A stretch of DNA of 64,000 nucleotides from the NCBI GenBank assembly GCA_945879015.1, contig CAMCUO010000002.1, positions 30,422-94,421 of the forward strand. Reading direction: 5' to 3'. Position 1 is the stretch's first letter. Every line of letters begins with the position of its first letter. Positions 49,896 through 57,528 of this stretch are shown one piece after another. The DNA comes from Chitinophaga pinensis. GTDB lineage: Bacteria > Bacteroidota > Bacteroidia > 2-12-FULL-35-15. The notes below the pieces were generated by a model, which saw only the letters and a list, made by a program, of their open reading frames with translations, ran no database searches and was not told where the DNA came from. The position numbers were made by a program, and so were the translations under genes.

Positions 49896-50630
49896 TTATA
49901 ATTCCTTTGGTTTGGATGTTAATCGTTGAAAGAAATAATAGAAAAGAGTTTGATAAGCATTCTTAATGGCATTTTTAGAAACGCGAGGAGAAGGAGCTTG
50001 ATAATGGATAGGAACTTCAACGGTTCTATGCTTTCTCAATAAATAACGCAATTCAGTTTGATAAAAATGTGCTTTAGATTTAAATTCATGATTAATAATT
50101 TTTCCAACTACATCACGATGAAAACCTTGAAATCCAGAAGTCATGTCGCGTAATTTTGTTCCCAATAACATGTTTGCCAAAACGGTTCCAGTTTTTGAAA
50201 GCATTCTTCTTTTAAAAGGAGAATCGCCCATGGAGCCACCATTGATGAAACGACTTCCGAAAGCGCATTCGTTTCCTTCATTCAAAACTCGCAAAAACAT
50301 TGGAATGGCACGAGGATCGTGAGAAAGTCCAGCATCCATTTCAATAATTATATCGTGACCAGCTTCGTATGCAACTCTTAATCCTTTCACGTATGCATCT
50401 ACAACATTTCTATTTTCGGGTGCCCAAACGGTAACATATCTAGAATCTTTTGCTGACAATGCCTGAGAAAGTTCTAACGTTCTATCAGTAGATGCTTTAT
50501 CAATTATAAAATATACACTTCCTGGATTTAATTCATCAATCACAAAGTTGAGCATTTCAATAAACGGTTTGAAATCCTGCTCTTCATTTGCCATCGGAAT
50601 TACAATTGCCCACTTTTTATAATAAAACAT
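49896..50630 (-). CDS. Family-2 glycosyltransferase, polyprenyl-phosphate sugar synthase type
   Basis: 244 aa. GT-A fold with AIVIPMANEEQDFKPFIEML at the N-terminus, VYFIIDKASTDRTLEL (nucleotide Asp), IIEMDAGLSHDPRAIPMFL as the DXD-like site and CAFGSRFINGGS. The end is typical of dolichyl-phosphate mannose synthase-like enzymes (DMTSGFQGFHRDV, RYLLRKHRTVEVPIHYQAPSPRVS). It lacks the usual C-terminal membrane helices. It likely makes a polyprenyl-phosphate-linked sugar used by a GT-C enzyme. It is the first gene of the operon and divergent from the suf genes. Confidence 0.85.
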   Translation of the reverse strand: MFYYKKWAIVIPMANEEQDFKPFIEMLNFVIDELNPGSVYFIIDKASTDRTLELSQALSAKDSRYVTVWAPENRNVVDAYVKGLRVAYEAGHDIIIEMDAGLSHDPRAIPMFLRVLNEGNECAFGSRFINGGSMGDSPFKRRMLSKTGTVLANMLLGTKLRDMTSGFQGFHRDVVGKIINHEFKSKAHFYQTELRYLLRKHRTVEVPIHYQAPSPRVSKNAIKNAYQTLFYYFFQRLTSKPKEL

Positions 50631-50661
50631 TGTGCTGAGTTAGATGGATAAAATTATCTCC

Positions 50662-50669
50662 CAAAAATA
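50662..50669 (-). promoter_or_regulatory. Candidate -7 box of the GT2-SDR-STELLO operon
   Basis: TATTTTTG on the minus strand, 32 bp before the ATG. No TTG stands at the -33 distance, so support is partial. Confidence 0.4.
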
Positions 50670-50726
50670 GAAAAACTAATCAGCACATTGTCCTTTATTA
50701 ATGCATAAAAATTTAGTCTAAAATAC

Positions 50727-50757
50727 TTGTCGGAGTACCTAAAATTAGGTATTTTTG
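50727..50757 (+). promoter_or_regulatory. suf operon promoter with embedded palindrome
   Basis: TTG at 50727-50729, a 20-bp spacer and TATTTTTG at 50750-50757 fit the Bacteroidota consensus. The spacer carries the perfect palindrome TACCTAA-AA-TTAGGTA (50736-50751), which overlaps the -7 box. The position suits a repressor that senses iron or cluster supply; the protein is not in this window. Confidence 0.7.
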
Positions 50758-50823
50758 TACTCTGATTAGATTAAATCTAAATAAGAATAAGGAACAACTA
50801 ATTGATTATCAATACTATATAAA

Positions 50824-51150
50824 ATGATAACAGTATCAGAAAACGCAAAGCAGCATGCCTTAGACCTAATAAAACGAGAAAATCACCCAGAAGGGACTTT
50901 CATTCGTGTAGGTGTTGATGGTGGCGGATGTTCAGGACTTTCATACAAATTGGAGTTTGACAGCCTAATGAAAGAAGGCGATCAAGTATTTGAAGACAAG
51001 GGAATCAAAATCGCGGTCGACAAAAAAAGCTTCCTTTATTTGATTGGAACCGAGTTGGATTATACAGGTGGTTTGAACGGAAAAGGATTTGTATTTATTA
51101 ATCCAAATGCAAGTAGAACTTGTGGTTGCGGAGAAAGTTTCAGCGTATAA
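50824..51150 (+). CDS. sufA: A-type iron-sulfur carrier (SufA/IscA/ErpA-like)
   Basis: 108-aa carrier that receives Fe-S clusters from the SufBCD scaffold and passes them to target proteins. The three cluster-binding cysteines are present: one in GGGCSGLSYKLEF and two in the C-terminal TCGCGESF. It is the first gene of the suf cluster, 66 bp after a strong promoter carrying a palindrome. Assignment within the A-type group (SufA against ErpA/IscA) rests on the neighbouring sufB. Confidence 0.9.
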   Translation: MITVSENAKQHALDLIKRENHPEGTFIRVGVDGGGCSGLSYKLEFDSLMKEGDQVFEDKGIKIAVDKKSFLYLIGTELDYTGGLNGKGFVFINPNASRTCGCGESFSV

Positions 51151-51151
51151 A

Positions 51152-51213
51152 AATTTCACCACTAAGACCACTAAGGCCACTGAGTCTTAGTGAACTTAGT
51201 GCCTAAGTGGTAA
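51152..51213. repeat. CACCACTAAG...CTAAGTGGT hairpin element in the sufA-sufB gap
   Basis: Inverted ends TTCACCACTAAG and CCTAAGTGGTAA with inner ACTAAG/CTTAGT copies; it can fold as one long hairpin. It nearly fills the junction and ends about nine bases before the sufB start. Confidence 0.75.
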
Positions 51214-51221
51214 AAAAAAAG

Positions 51222-52673
51222 ATGGCAAACGAGATTTTAGCAGAGCAGATTAGCGGGGAATATAAGTACGGTTTTGTTACGGATATTGAGGCTGATAATG
51301 CTCCGAAAGGTTTAAATGAAGATATCATTCGCTTTATTTCTAAAAAGAAAAACGAACCAGAATGGATGTTGGAATATAGATTAAAAGCATTCAAATATTG
51401 GCAAACATTGGAAGAGCCACATTGGGCTCACGTTTCTTATACCAAACCAAATTTTCAAGACATTATTTATTACTCTGCACCAAAACCAAAAGTGCAATTG
51501 AATAGTTTGGATGAAGTAGATCCAGAATTATTAAAAACTTTTGAGAAACTTGGAATTTCTATTGAAGAACAAAAACGATTGAGCGGAGTTGAAAGCAGAA
51601 TTGCAGTCGACATTGTTATGGACAGCGTTTCTGTAAAAACAACTTTCAAAGAAACACTTTCTGAAAAAGGAATTATTTTTTGTTCCTTCGGAGAAGCTGT
51701 TCAGGAACATCCGGAGTTGGTAAAAAAATATATGGGTTCTGTTGTTCCTTATACCGACAATTTTTATGCAGCTTTAAATTCAGCTGTTTTCACCGATGGT
51801 TCATTCTGTTACATTCCAAAAGGAGTTCGTTGTCCGATGGAGCTTTCCACATATTTTAGAATCAATGCTTCAGGCACTGGTCAGTTCGAACGTACTTTAA
51901 TTATTGCAGATGAAGATGCGTATGTGAGTTACCTCGAAGGATGTACCGCTCCGATGCGTGACGAAAATCAATTGCATGCAGCTGTTGTAGAAATTGTCAC
52001 ACATAAAAATGCAGAAGTAAAATATTCAACTGTTCAGAATTGGTATCCGGGAGATAAAAACGGGAAAGGTGGAATTTTCAATTTTGTTACAAAGCGTGGA
52101 ATTTGTTTGGAAGACAATTCAAAAATTTCTTGGACACAAGTAGAAACAGGATCTGCAGTTACCTGGAAATATCCTTCTGTAATTTTAAAAGGAGATAATT
52201 CGGTTGGCGAATTTTATTCGGTAGCAGTTACAAATAATTATCAGCAGGCAGATACAGGAACAAAAATGATGCATCTTGGAAAAAACACCAGAAGCACAAT
52301 TATTTCAAAAGGAATTTCAGCAGGCTTTAGTAACAATAGTTACAGAGGTTTGGTAAGAATAGCAAAAGGTGCAAGCAATGCAAGAAATTTTTCTCAGTGC
52401 GATAGTTTATTGATGGGTGATAAATGCGGAGCTCATACTTTTCCTTACATAGAAATAAAAGATAAATCAGCAATAGTAGAACACGAAGCAACCACTTCAA
52501 AAATTGGTGAAGATCAATTGTTCTATTGCAAATCACGAGGAATAGATAATGAAAAAGCAATAGGTTTAATTGTAAACGGATATTGCAAAGAAGTTTTAAA
52601 TAAATTACCAATGGAATTTGCGGTAGAGGCGCAGAAGTTGCTTGCGGTTTCACTTGAGGGATCCGTTGGGTAG
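51222..52673 (+). CDS. sufB: Fe-S cluster assembly scaffold SufB
   Basis: 483-aa core subunit of the SufBC2D complex on which clusters are built. Hallmarks: [92 protein letters not shown] and the C-terminal [33 protein letters not shown], with the conserved Glu/Cys of the beta-helix core. I chose the ATG at 51222 (MANEILAEQ); the upstream GTG at 51207 falls in the repeat element. It lies downstream of sufA across a palindromic element. Confidence 0.96.
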   Translation: MANEILAEQISGEYKYGFVTDIEADNAPKGLNEDIIRFISKKKNEPEWMLEYRLKAFKYWQTLEEPHWAHVSYTKPNFQDIIYYSAPKPKVQLNSLDEVDPELLKTFEKLGISIEEQKRLSGVESRIAVDIVMDSVSVKTTFKETLSEKGIIFCSFGEAVQEHPELVKKYMGSVVPYTDNFYAALNSAVFTDGSFCYIPKGVRCPMELSTYFRINASGTGQFERTLIIADEDAYVSYLEGCTAPMRDENQLHAAVVEIVTHKNAEVKYSTVQNWYPGDKNGKGGIFNFVTKRGICLEDNSKISWTQVETGSAVTWKYPSVILKGDNSVGEFYSVAVTNNYQQADTGTKMMHLGKNTRSTIISKGISAGFSNNSYRGLVRIAKGASNARNFSQCDSLLMGDKCGAHTFPYIEIKDKSAIVEHEATTSKIGEDQLFYCKSRGIDNEKAIGLIVNGYCKEVLNKLPMEFAVEAQKLLAVSLEGSVG

Positions 52674-52772
52674 GTTCACCACTAAGTCACTAAGAAAAAA
52701 GAGAATCACTAAGACTAAGAAAAAAGTAGAAATAAAAAACTAAACTAAGTGCCCTATTGCCTTAGTGGTAAA
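52674..52772. repeat. CACCACTAAG...CTTAGTGGT element in the sufB-sufC gap
   Basis: TTCACCACTAAGTCACTAAG and CCTTAGTGGTAAAA ends, with several internal ACTAAG units. It is a longer (99-bp) relative of 51152-51213. The sufC frame can be read back into it through a false start at 52749. Confidence 0.75.
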
Positions 52773-52781
52773 ATAAGCGAG

Positions 52782-53534
52782 ATGTTAGTTATAAAAAATT
52801 TACACGCTTCCATAGATGGGAAGGAAATATTACGAGGCATAAACCTTGAGGTTAAAGCTGGAGAAATTCATGCTATTATGGGGCCTAACGGTTCTGGAAA
52901 AAGTACATTATCTGCAGTCCTTGCTGGAAAAGCAGACTATGAAATTACAGAAGGCTCCGTAACTTTCAATGGAAAAGATTTATTAGAACTTTCTCCGGAA
53001 GACAGAGCGAGAGAAGGTGTGTTTTTGGCTTTTCAATATCCAGTGGAAATCCCAGGAGTTAGTAATATTAATTTTTTGAAAACAGCTATTAATGAAATTC
53101 GTGCTTACAAAGGACAAACTCCTATGGAAGCAAAAGATTTTTTAGCATTGGTAAAAGAAAAACAAAAATTAGTGGAGTTGGATGGAAAGCTTGCAAATCG
53201 TTCGGTGAATGAAGGTTTCAGTGGTGGAGAGAAAAAAAGAAATGAAATTTTTCAAATGGCAATGTTAGAACCGAAGTTGGCAATATTGGATGAAACTGAT
53301 AGCGGGTTGGATATTGATGCTTTGAGAATTGTTGCTGGTGGAGTAAATAAATTAAAGTCGAAAGACAATGCAACAATTGTGATTACACACTACCAAAGGT
53401 TGTTAGATTATATTGTTCCAGATGTTGTTCATATTCTATATAAAGGAAAAATTGTAAAATCTGGTCCGAAAGAATTAGCATTGGAGTTGGAAGAAAAAGG
53501 ATATGATTTTATTAAAGAAGAAGTTGGAGCTTAA
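52782..53534 (+). CDS. sufC: SufC ATPase of the Fe-S assembly complex
   Basis: 250-aa ABC-type ATPase that drives SufB-SufD rearrangement. Walker A is GPNGSGKST, the Q-loop is FQYPVEIPGVSN, the signature is GFSGGEKKRNEIFQ (family-specific) and Walker B is LAILDETDSGLDIDAL with the Suf-type Asp-Ser-Gly. The H-loop is ITHYQRLLDYI. The ATG at 52782 (MLVIKNLHAS) is right; an upstream ATG at 52749 lies within the repeat and adds unconserved residues. It forms one unit with sufB and sufD. Confidence 0.96.
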   Translation: MLVIKNLHASIDGKEILRGINLEVKAGEIHAIMGPNGSGKSTLSAVLAGKADYEITEGSVTFNGKDLLELSPEDRAREGVFLAFQYPVEIPGVSNINFLKTAINEIRAYKGQTPMEAKDFLALVKEKQKLVELDGKLANRSVNEGFSGGEKKRNEIFQMAMLEPKLAILDETDSGLDIDALRIVAGGVNKLKSKDNATIVITHYQRLLDYIVPDVVHILYKGKIVKSGPKELALELEEKGYDFIKEEVGA

Positions 53535-53537
53535 ATT

Positions 53538-53609
53538 TGCTCGCAGATCTCGCGGACTTTCGCAGATTTTAATATAAATTAGGACGTCATGCTGAGCGTA
53601 GTCGAAGCA
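53538..53609. repeat. Two different repeat arms in the sufC-sufD gap
   Basis: TCGCAGATCTCGCGGACTTT (53541-53560) is one arm of the element seen whole at 10931-11074. GTCATGCTGAGCGTAGTCGA (53586-53605) is one arm of the CTTCGAC family. This is the third suf junction filled by repeats. Confidence 0.7.
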
Positions 53610-53634
53610 TATATTATTGAAGGCAGAAATTATA

Positions 53635-54930
53635 ATGGAAACGATTACTAAAGTAAATACTATAAAAGATAAATTGATTGCTGAATTTGAATCATCAAAA
53701 GGTTCATTGTTTGGTGATTTGTCTATTCGTGAGCAAGCCTTGGAAGCCTTTTCTAAACAAGGAATTCCTAATAGAAAAAGTGAAGAGTACAAGTATGTGA
53801 ATATGGAATTGGCTTTGAAAGGTGAGTTTTTATTTTCAAGCTCGATAAAACTTTCAGCTAAACAAATTGAAAGCACTCAGTTTTTAAAAGAGGCAATTGT
53901 GATTGTTGTTGAAAACGGAAAATTTAACACTGAACATTCAAAAACAAGTTCACTGCCCAAAGGATTAGAAATACTAAACATTTCGGATGCAGTTTCTAAT
54001 GATGCATTCAAAAAGTATTACTCAAAATACGCAGATATAAATTCAGATCCATTTATTGCTTTGAATACAAGTTTGGCAACAGGTGGAGTTTTTATTCATG
54101 TTGAAAAAAGTGCTATAATAGAAAAACCAATTCACATAATTCATATTACTTCTGTTTCTGAAAACACCATTTTAAATTCTAGAAATTTAATTGTTGTAGA
54201 AGAAAATGCACAAGCTACAATTGTTGAATCCTATGAAATTGTTGATTCTGCTGCTAAATCGTTTAATAATACATTAACGGAAATTATAATTGAGGCTAAT
54301 GCGATTATGGACCATTATAAAATTCAAGACGAAAAAGATTTTGGTCAGATTGTAAGTACAACACAAGCAATTCAAAAAATGAAAAGTGTTTTTACAACTC
54401 ATACATTTACATTAAGTGGATTGTTGGTTCGTAATAATCTGAACATGGTTTTGGATGGTGAGTTTATTGAATCGCATTTAAATGGATTGTATTTAACGAA
54501 TGGGAATCAGGTTGTGGATAATCACACCTTGGTAGATCATCGTAAGCCAAACTGCAACAGCAATGAGCTTTATAAAGGAATTATTGAAGAGAAGTCTTCT
54601 GCAACTTTCAACGGAAAAATTTACGTAAGAAAGGATGCTCAAAAAACAAATGCCTTTCAGTCGAATAAAAATATTTTATTAAGTGACGATGGAACCATCA
54701 ACACAAAACCGCAATTAGAAATTTATGCCGATGATGTAAAATGTTCACATGGTACTTCAACTGGTAAGTTGGATGAAGATAAAATATTCTATCTTCGTGC
54801 TCGAGGTTTGAGTGAAGCAAGTGCAAAAAAACTACTTATGCACGCATTTGCTTCTGAAGTGGTTGATACAATTAAAATTGACGCTTTACGTGATTACATT
54901 GAAGCTAAAATTTCAAAACGATTTGAATAA
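53635..54930 (+). CDS. sufD: Fe-S cluster assembly protein SufD
   Basis: 431-aa partner of SufB in the scaffold complex. N-terminal helical part (IREQALEAFSKQGIPNRKSEEYKYVNM), then the right-handed parallel beta-helix (SRNLIVVEENAQATIVESYEI, IDHYK-like MDHYKIQDE), and the C-terminal core NQVVDNHTLVDHRKPNCNSNELYKGI, AQKTNAFQSNKNILLS and DDVKCSHGTSTGKLDEDKIFYLRARGLSEASAKKLLMHAF, which carries the conserved His and Cys at the SufB interface. The ATG at 53635 (METITKVN) is preferred to a TTG at 53617. In most relatives sufS follows; here an unrelated transporter gene does. Confidence 0.95.
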   Translation: METITKVNTIKDKLIAEFESSKGSLFGDLSIREQALEAFSKQGIPNRKSEEYKYVNMELALKGEFLFSSSIKLSAKQIESTQFLKEAIVIVVENGKFNTEHSKTSSLPKGLEILNISDAVSNDAFKKYYSKYADINSDPFIALNTSLATGGVFIHVEKSAIIEKPIHIIHITSVSENTILNSRNLIVVEENAQATIVESYEIVDSAAKSFNNTLTEIIIEANAIMDHYKIQDEKDFGQIVSTTQAIQKMKSVFTTHTFTLSGLLVRNNLNMVLDGEFIESHLNGLYLTNGNQVVDNHTLVDHRKPNCNSNELYKGIIEEKSSATFNGKIYVRKDAQKTNAFQSNKNILLSDDGTINTKPQLEIYADDVKCSHGTSTGKLDEDKIFYLRARGLSEASAKKLLMHAFASEVVDTIKIDALRDYIEAKISKRFE

Positions 54931-54938
54931 TCAGTTCT

Positions 54939-55832
54939 GTGCTTTTCAAAAATAAAAATCTTCTTCTTTTACATTTCATAGTTCTCATCTGGGGTTGGTC
55001 GCCAATTCTTGGTAAGCTAATCAATATTGAAGGTGTAATTGCATACCAATTGGTTTGGTTTCGAATGTTGATTACTGTTGTTACAGTTGCTTCATATATT
55101 TTTCTAACAAAACAAAACATTAAACTTGCTACAAAAGATATTTGCCAGCTCGTAGGAATTGGAGCTATTATTGCTTTCCACTGGTTTTGTTTTTATAATG
55201 CAATAAATGTTTCTAACGTTTCTGTAACTCTTGTAGCTTTTGCAACGGGAACATTGTTTACTTCTATCATCGAACCGATTTTCTATAAACGTAAAATCAT
55301 CCGCTATGAAATAGCTTTCGGAATGGTTATTATCGGAGCTATTGCGATGATTTTTCAAGTTGAGACTCAATACACTTTGGGAATTATTTTTGGAATGTTA
55401 GCGGCACTTACTTCTTCTTTTTTTACTGTTTTTAATGGTTTGTTAGTAAGAAGAATTCCTTCACCTGTGATTGCTATTTATGAATTAACAGGAGGTTTTC
55501 TTGCTCTAACGGTTTACTTGTTATTTACAGGAGAATTTACTTCTGAATTTTTTAATATAACTCCTGCAGCTTGGGGATGGTTGGGAGTATTATCTATTTT
55601 AGGAACAGCATTTCCGTTCATCTCTAGCGTTAACTTGATGAAAAAAATTAGTCCCTATACTGTAACTCTAACAGTAAATTTAGAAGTTGTTTACGGGATT
55701 ATTATTGCCTATATACTTTGGAAACAAGACGAAGCAATGACCCCCGGATTCTACTTAGGAACCTTAATTATTTTAGCTACCATTTTTGGTAATGGATTGT
55801 TAAAGCAATATCTGAAAAAGGATAAAGAATAA
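54939..55832 (+). CDS. EamA/DMT-superfamily transporter
   Basis: 297-aa polytopic protein with about ten membrane helices in two EamA halves: LLLLHFIVLIWGWSPILGKL at the start, ITVVTVASYIFL, the duplicated pattern GIIFGMLAALTSSFFTVFNGLLVRR and FISSVNLMKKISPYTVTLTVNLEVVYGIIIAYIL. The drug/metabolite transporter superfamily exports amino acids, nucleobases and other small molecules; the substrate is unknown. The start is a GTG at 54939, eight bases after the sufD stop, so it is read as part of the suf transcript. It is followed by a terminator. Confidence 0.85.
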   Translation: MLFKNKNLLLLHFIVLIWGWSPILGKLINIEGVIAYQLVWFRMLITVVTVASYIFLTKQNIKLATKDICQLVGIGAIIAFHWFCFYNAINVSNVSVTLVAFATGTLFTSIIEPIFYKRKIIRYEIAFGMVIIGAIAMIFQVETQYTLGIIFGMLAALTSSFFTVFNGLLVRRIPSPVIAIYELTGGFLALTVYLLFTGEFTSEFFNITPAAWGWLGVLSILGTAFPFISSVNLMKKISPYTVTLTVNLEVVYGIIIAYILWKQDEAMTPGFYLGTLIILATIFGNGLLKQYLKKDKE

Positions 55833-55864
55833 AAAAACCTGTCTAACACTCCGGACAGGTTTTC
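55831..55864 (+). terminator. Terminator of the suf-eamA operon
   Basis: AAACCTGTC and GACAGGTTT pair around a 10-base loop, then TTTTCC. The poly-A run before it makes it usable in both directions. Confidence 0.8.
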
Positions 55865-55881
55865 CCTCTAAACAAAATAAG

Positions 55882-55921
55882 TGGCGAGGCATGCTCGGCA
55901 TCGCGAGTGTAACCTCGCGAC
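55882..55921. repeat. TCGCGAGGTT repeat (copy 2, inverted)
   Basis: TGGCGAGGCATGCTCGGCAT...AACCTCGCGA, the inverted partner of 46801-46840, 9 kb away. Confidence 0.75.
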
Positions 55922-55934
55922 AGGTGCTATTAAC

Positions 55935-57347
55935 TTATCTATTAACTATTATTTTTTTAGTAGAAATAGTATTATTTACTTTCAATTGAAGTAAATACAT
56001 TCCTTCGGAAACATTTTCAGCATTCCAAGTGGTAGAATATTCACCACTTGATTTAGTTCCATTTTCCAATTCAGCAATTGTATTGCCCAAAAAATCAACA
56101 ATGGAGATCGATACGTTGGCATCTTTGTTAATTACATAATTGATAATGGTATTATCGCTAAATGGATTTGGGTAATTTTCAAAAGAAGTTATTGAAGAAA
56201 CATTTTCAGTTACACCTAATGGAACTACATTGATTGTAAATACACTTGACATCATCATGCCTGGAAAGATTGAATCGCAATACGTATCTGTGCAAGAACC
56301 ATCAGAAATTGTTAAACATAAAAATACTGGAGCAGTAGTTGCATATGTATGAGTTGGGTACATTGCAGTTGAAGTTGAGCCATCTCCAAAATCCCATAAG
56401 TAAGTTAATGTTCCTGGAGAAGTCGAGTAATTGTATACAAAGTAATTATATAAATTTGATGAATCTTGTTGAACAACAAAATAAGAATGACATACGCCAG
56501 CCATATATACATATTGACAAGTTGTGCTGTTGCAAGTAGTGTCAAGAAAATTTGTTGCCGTTACACAAACGTAGTAGGATCCATTTGCTAGAAAAATGTG
56601 ATAGGGATTTTGCAACATTGAAGTTGTTCCATCACCAAAATCCCAAAAATAATTACTGCCTGTGCCTGTGCTTGAACCGAAGAAGCTACAACCATTTCCT
56701 GTGGCATCTGGAGTGTATGTGAAACTCGCATTGCAGCTCGAAACAAAAACGCTATCACAATAGGTAGAGTTACATAAAGTAGATGGGTTGAAAGTTGTTA
56801 AGCATATTAAATATGCCCCACCGCTAGGATATGAGTGTGTTCCTGGATTTGCCGAAGTACTCGTTGTTCCATCTCCAAAATCCCAAAAGTAACTTGTAAT
56901 ACTTCCCGATGAGATATTGTTAATGTAAACAGTGCCTAATGTGTCGTAATAGATATAAAAATTTGCATTGCAAGTTCCTATACTATTAACAACTGAAATT
57001 GTGGTACAGTATGAATTGTAACAACCTAAAAGAGTATCAAACATTCCTATTGAATCATATATAGTCAAGCATGCTGTATAAGTGCCAGTCCCAGCATAAG
57101 TATGTGTTCCAGGATTCATTGAAGTACTTGAAGAACCATCTCCAAAATTCCAGAAATAATATAATCCTGTTGCTGTAGAAGTGTTTGTGAATGTCACATC
57201 ACCATCGTTTGCCGTGTCAACTGTATATGTATATCCGGCAGTACATTGTGCACCTGCTTTAAAACCAAAACAAATGATAGCTCCAAATATTAAAACTCTT
57301 GTGAGTTTTGATAACATGTTTTTTTGAATTTTTGTAATTGTTTTCAT
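55935..57347 (-). CDS. PKD-domain T9SS type-A cargo (four PKDs)
   Basis: 470 aa from the ATG at 57347. A long basic N-region and hydrophobic core (to ~residue 33, KAGAQ) give a signal peptide. Four PKD domains follow, each with the W/F-x-F-G-D-G core: NFGDGSSSTSMNPGTHTYAG, DFGDGTTSTSANPGTHSYPS, DFGDGTTSMLQNPYHIFLAN and DFGDGSTSTAMYPTHTYATT. Cys residues recur between domains at matching places (C-N-S-T-Y/T-C), pointing to disulfides. The C-terminal sorting domain reads FENYPNPFSDNTIINY...VSISIVDFLGNTIAEL...GMYLLQLKVNNTISTKKIIV. It is secreted and probably surface-bound; function unknown. Confidence 0.87.
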   Translation of the reverse strand: MKTITKIQKNMLSKLTRVLIFGAIICFGFKAGAQCTAGYTYTVDTANDGDVTFTNTSTATGLYYFWNFGDGSSSTSMNPGTHTYAGTGTYTACLTIYDSIGMFDTLLGCYNSYCTTISVVNSIGTCNANFYIYYDTLGTVYINNISSGSITSYFWDFGDGTTSTSANPGTHSYPSGGAYLICLTTFNPSTLCNSTYCDSVFVSSCNASFTYTPDATGNGCSFFGSSTGTGSNYFWDFGDGTTSMLQNPYHIFLANGSYYVCVTATNFLDTTCNSTTCQYVYMAGVCHSYFVVQQDSSNLYNYFVYNYSTSPGTLTYLWDFGDGSTSTAMYPTHTYATTAPVFLCLTISDGSCTDTYCDSIFPGMMMSSVFTINVVPLGVTENVSSITSFENYPNPFSDNTIINYVINKDANVSISIVDFLGNTIAELENGTKSSGEYSTTWNAENVSEGMYLLQLKVNNTISTKKIIVNR

Positions 57348-57528
57348 GGTGTATAGATTTAATTTTTTTTGTATTTTAATTTCTGATACAAAAGTGCAAC
57401 ACAATGTTTAGTAACTAAAATAAAAATCTAAAAATCTTACGCATCCAAATCGAAAAAAATTACAGATTAGTCAATAAGAAATGAAAATTATTTTTAAATA
57501 ATTGTCCTTATACAAGATATAAAATTAG

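Noticed and set aside
52749..52781. Upstream ATG start for sufC
   Set aside because: It lies in the ACTAAG repeat and adds residues not found in SufC; ATG 52782 matches the family.
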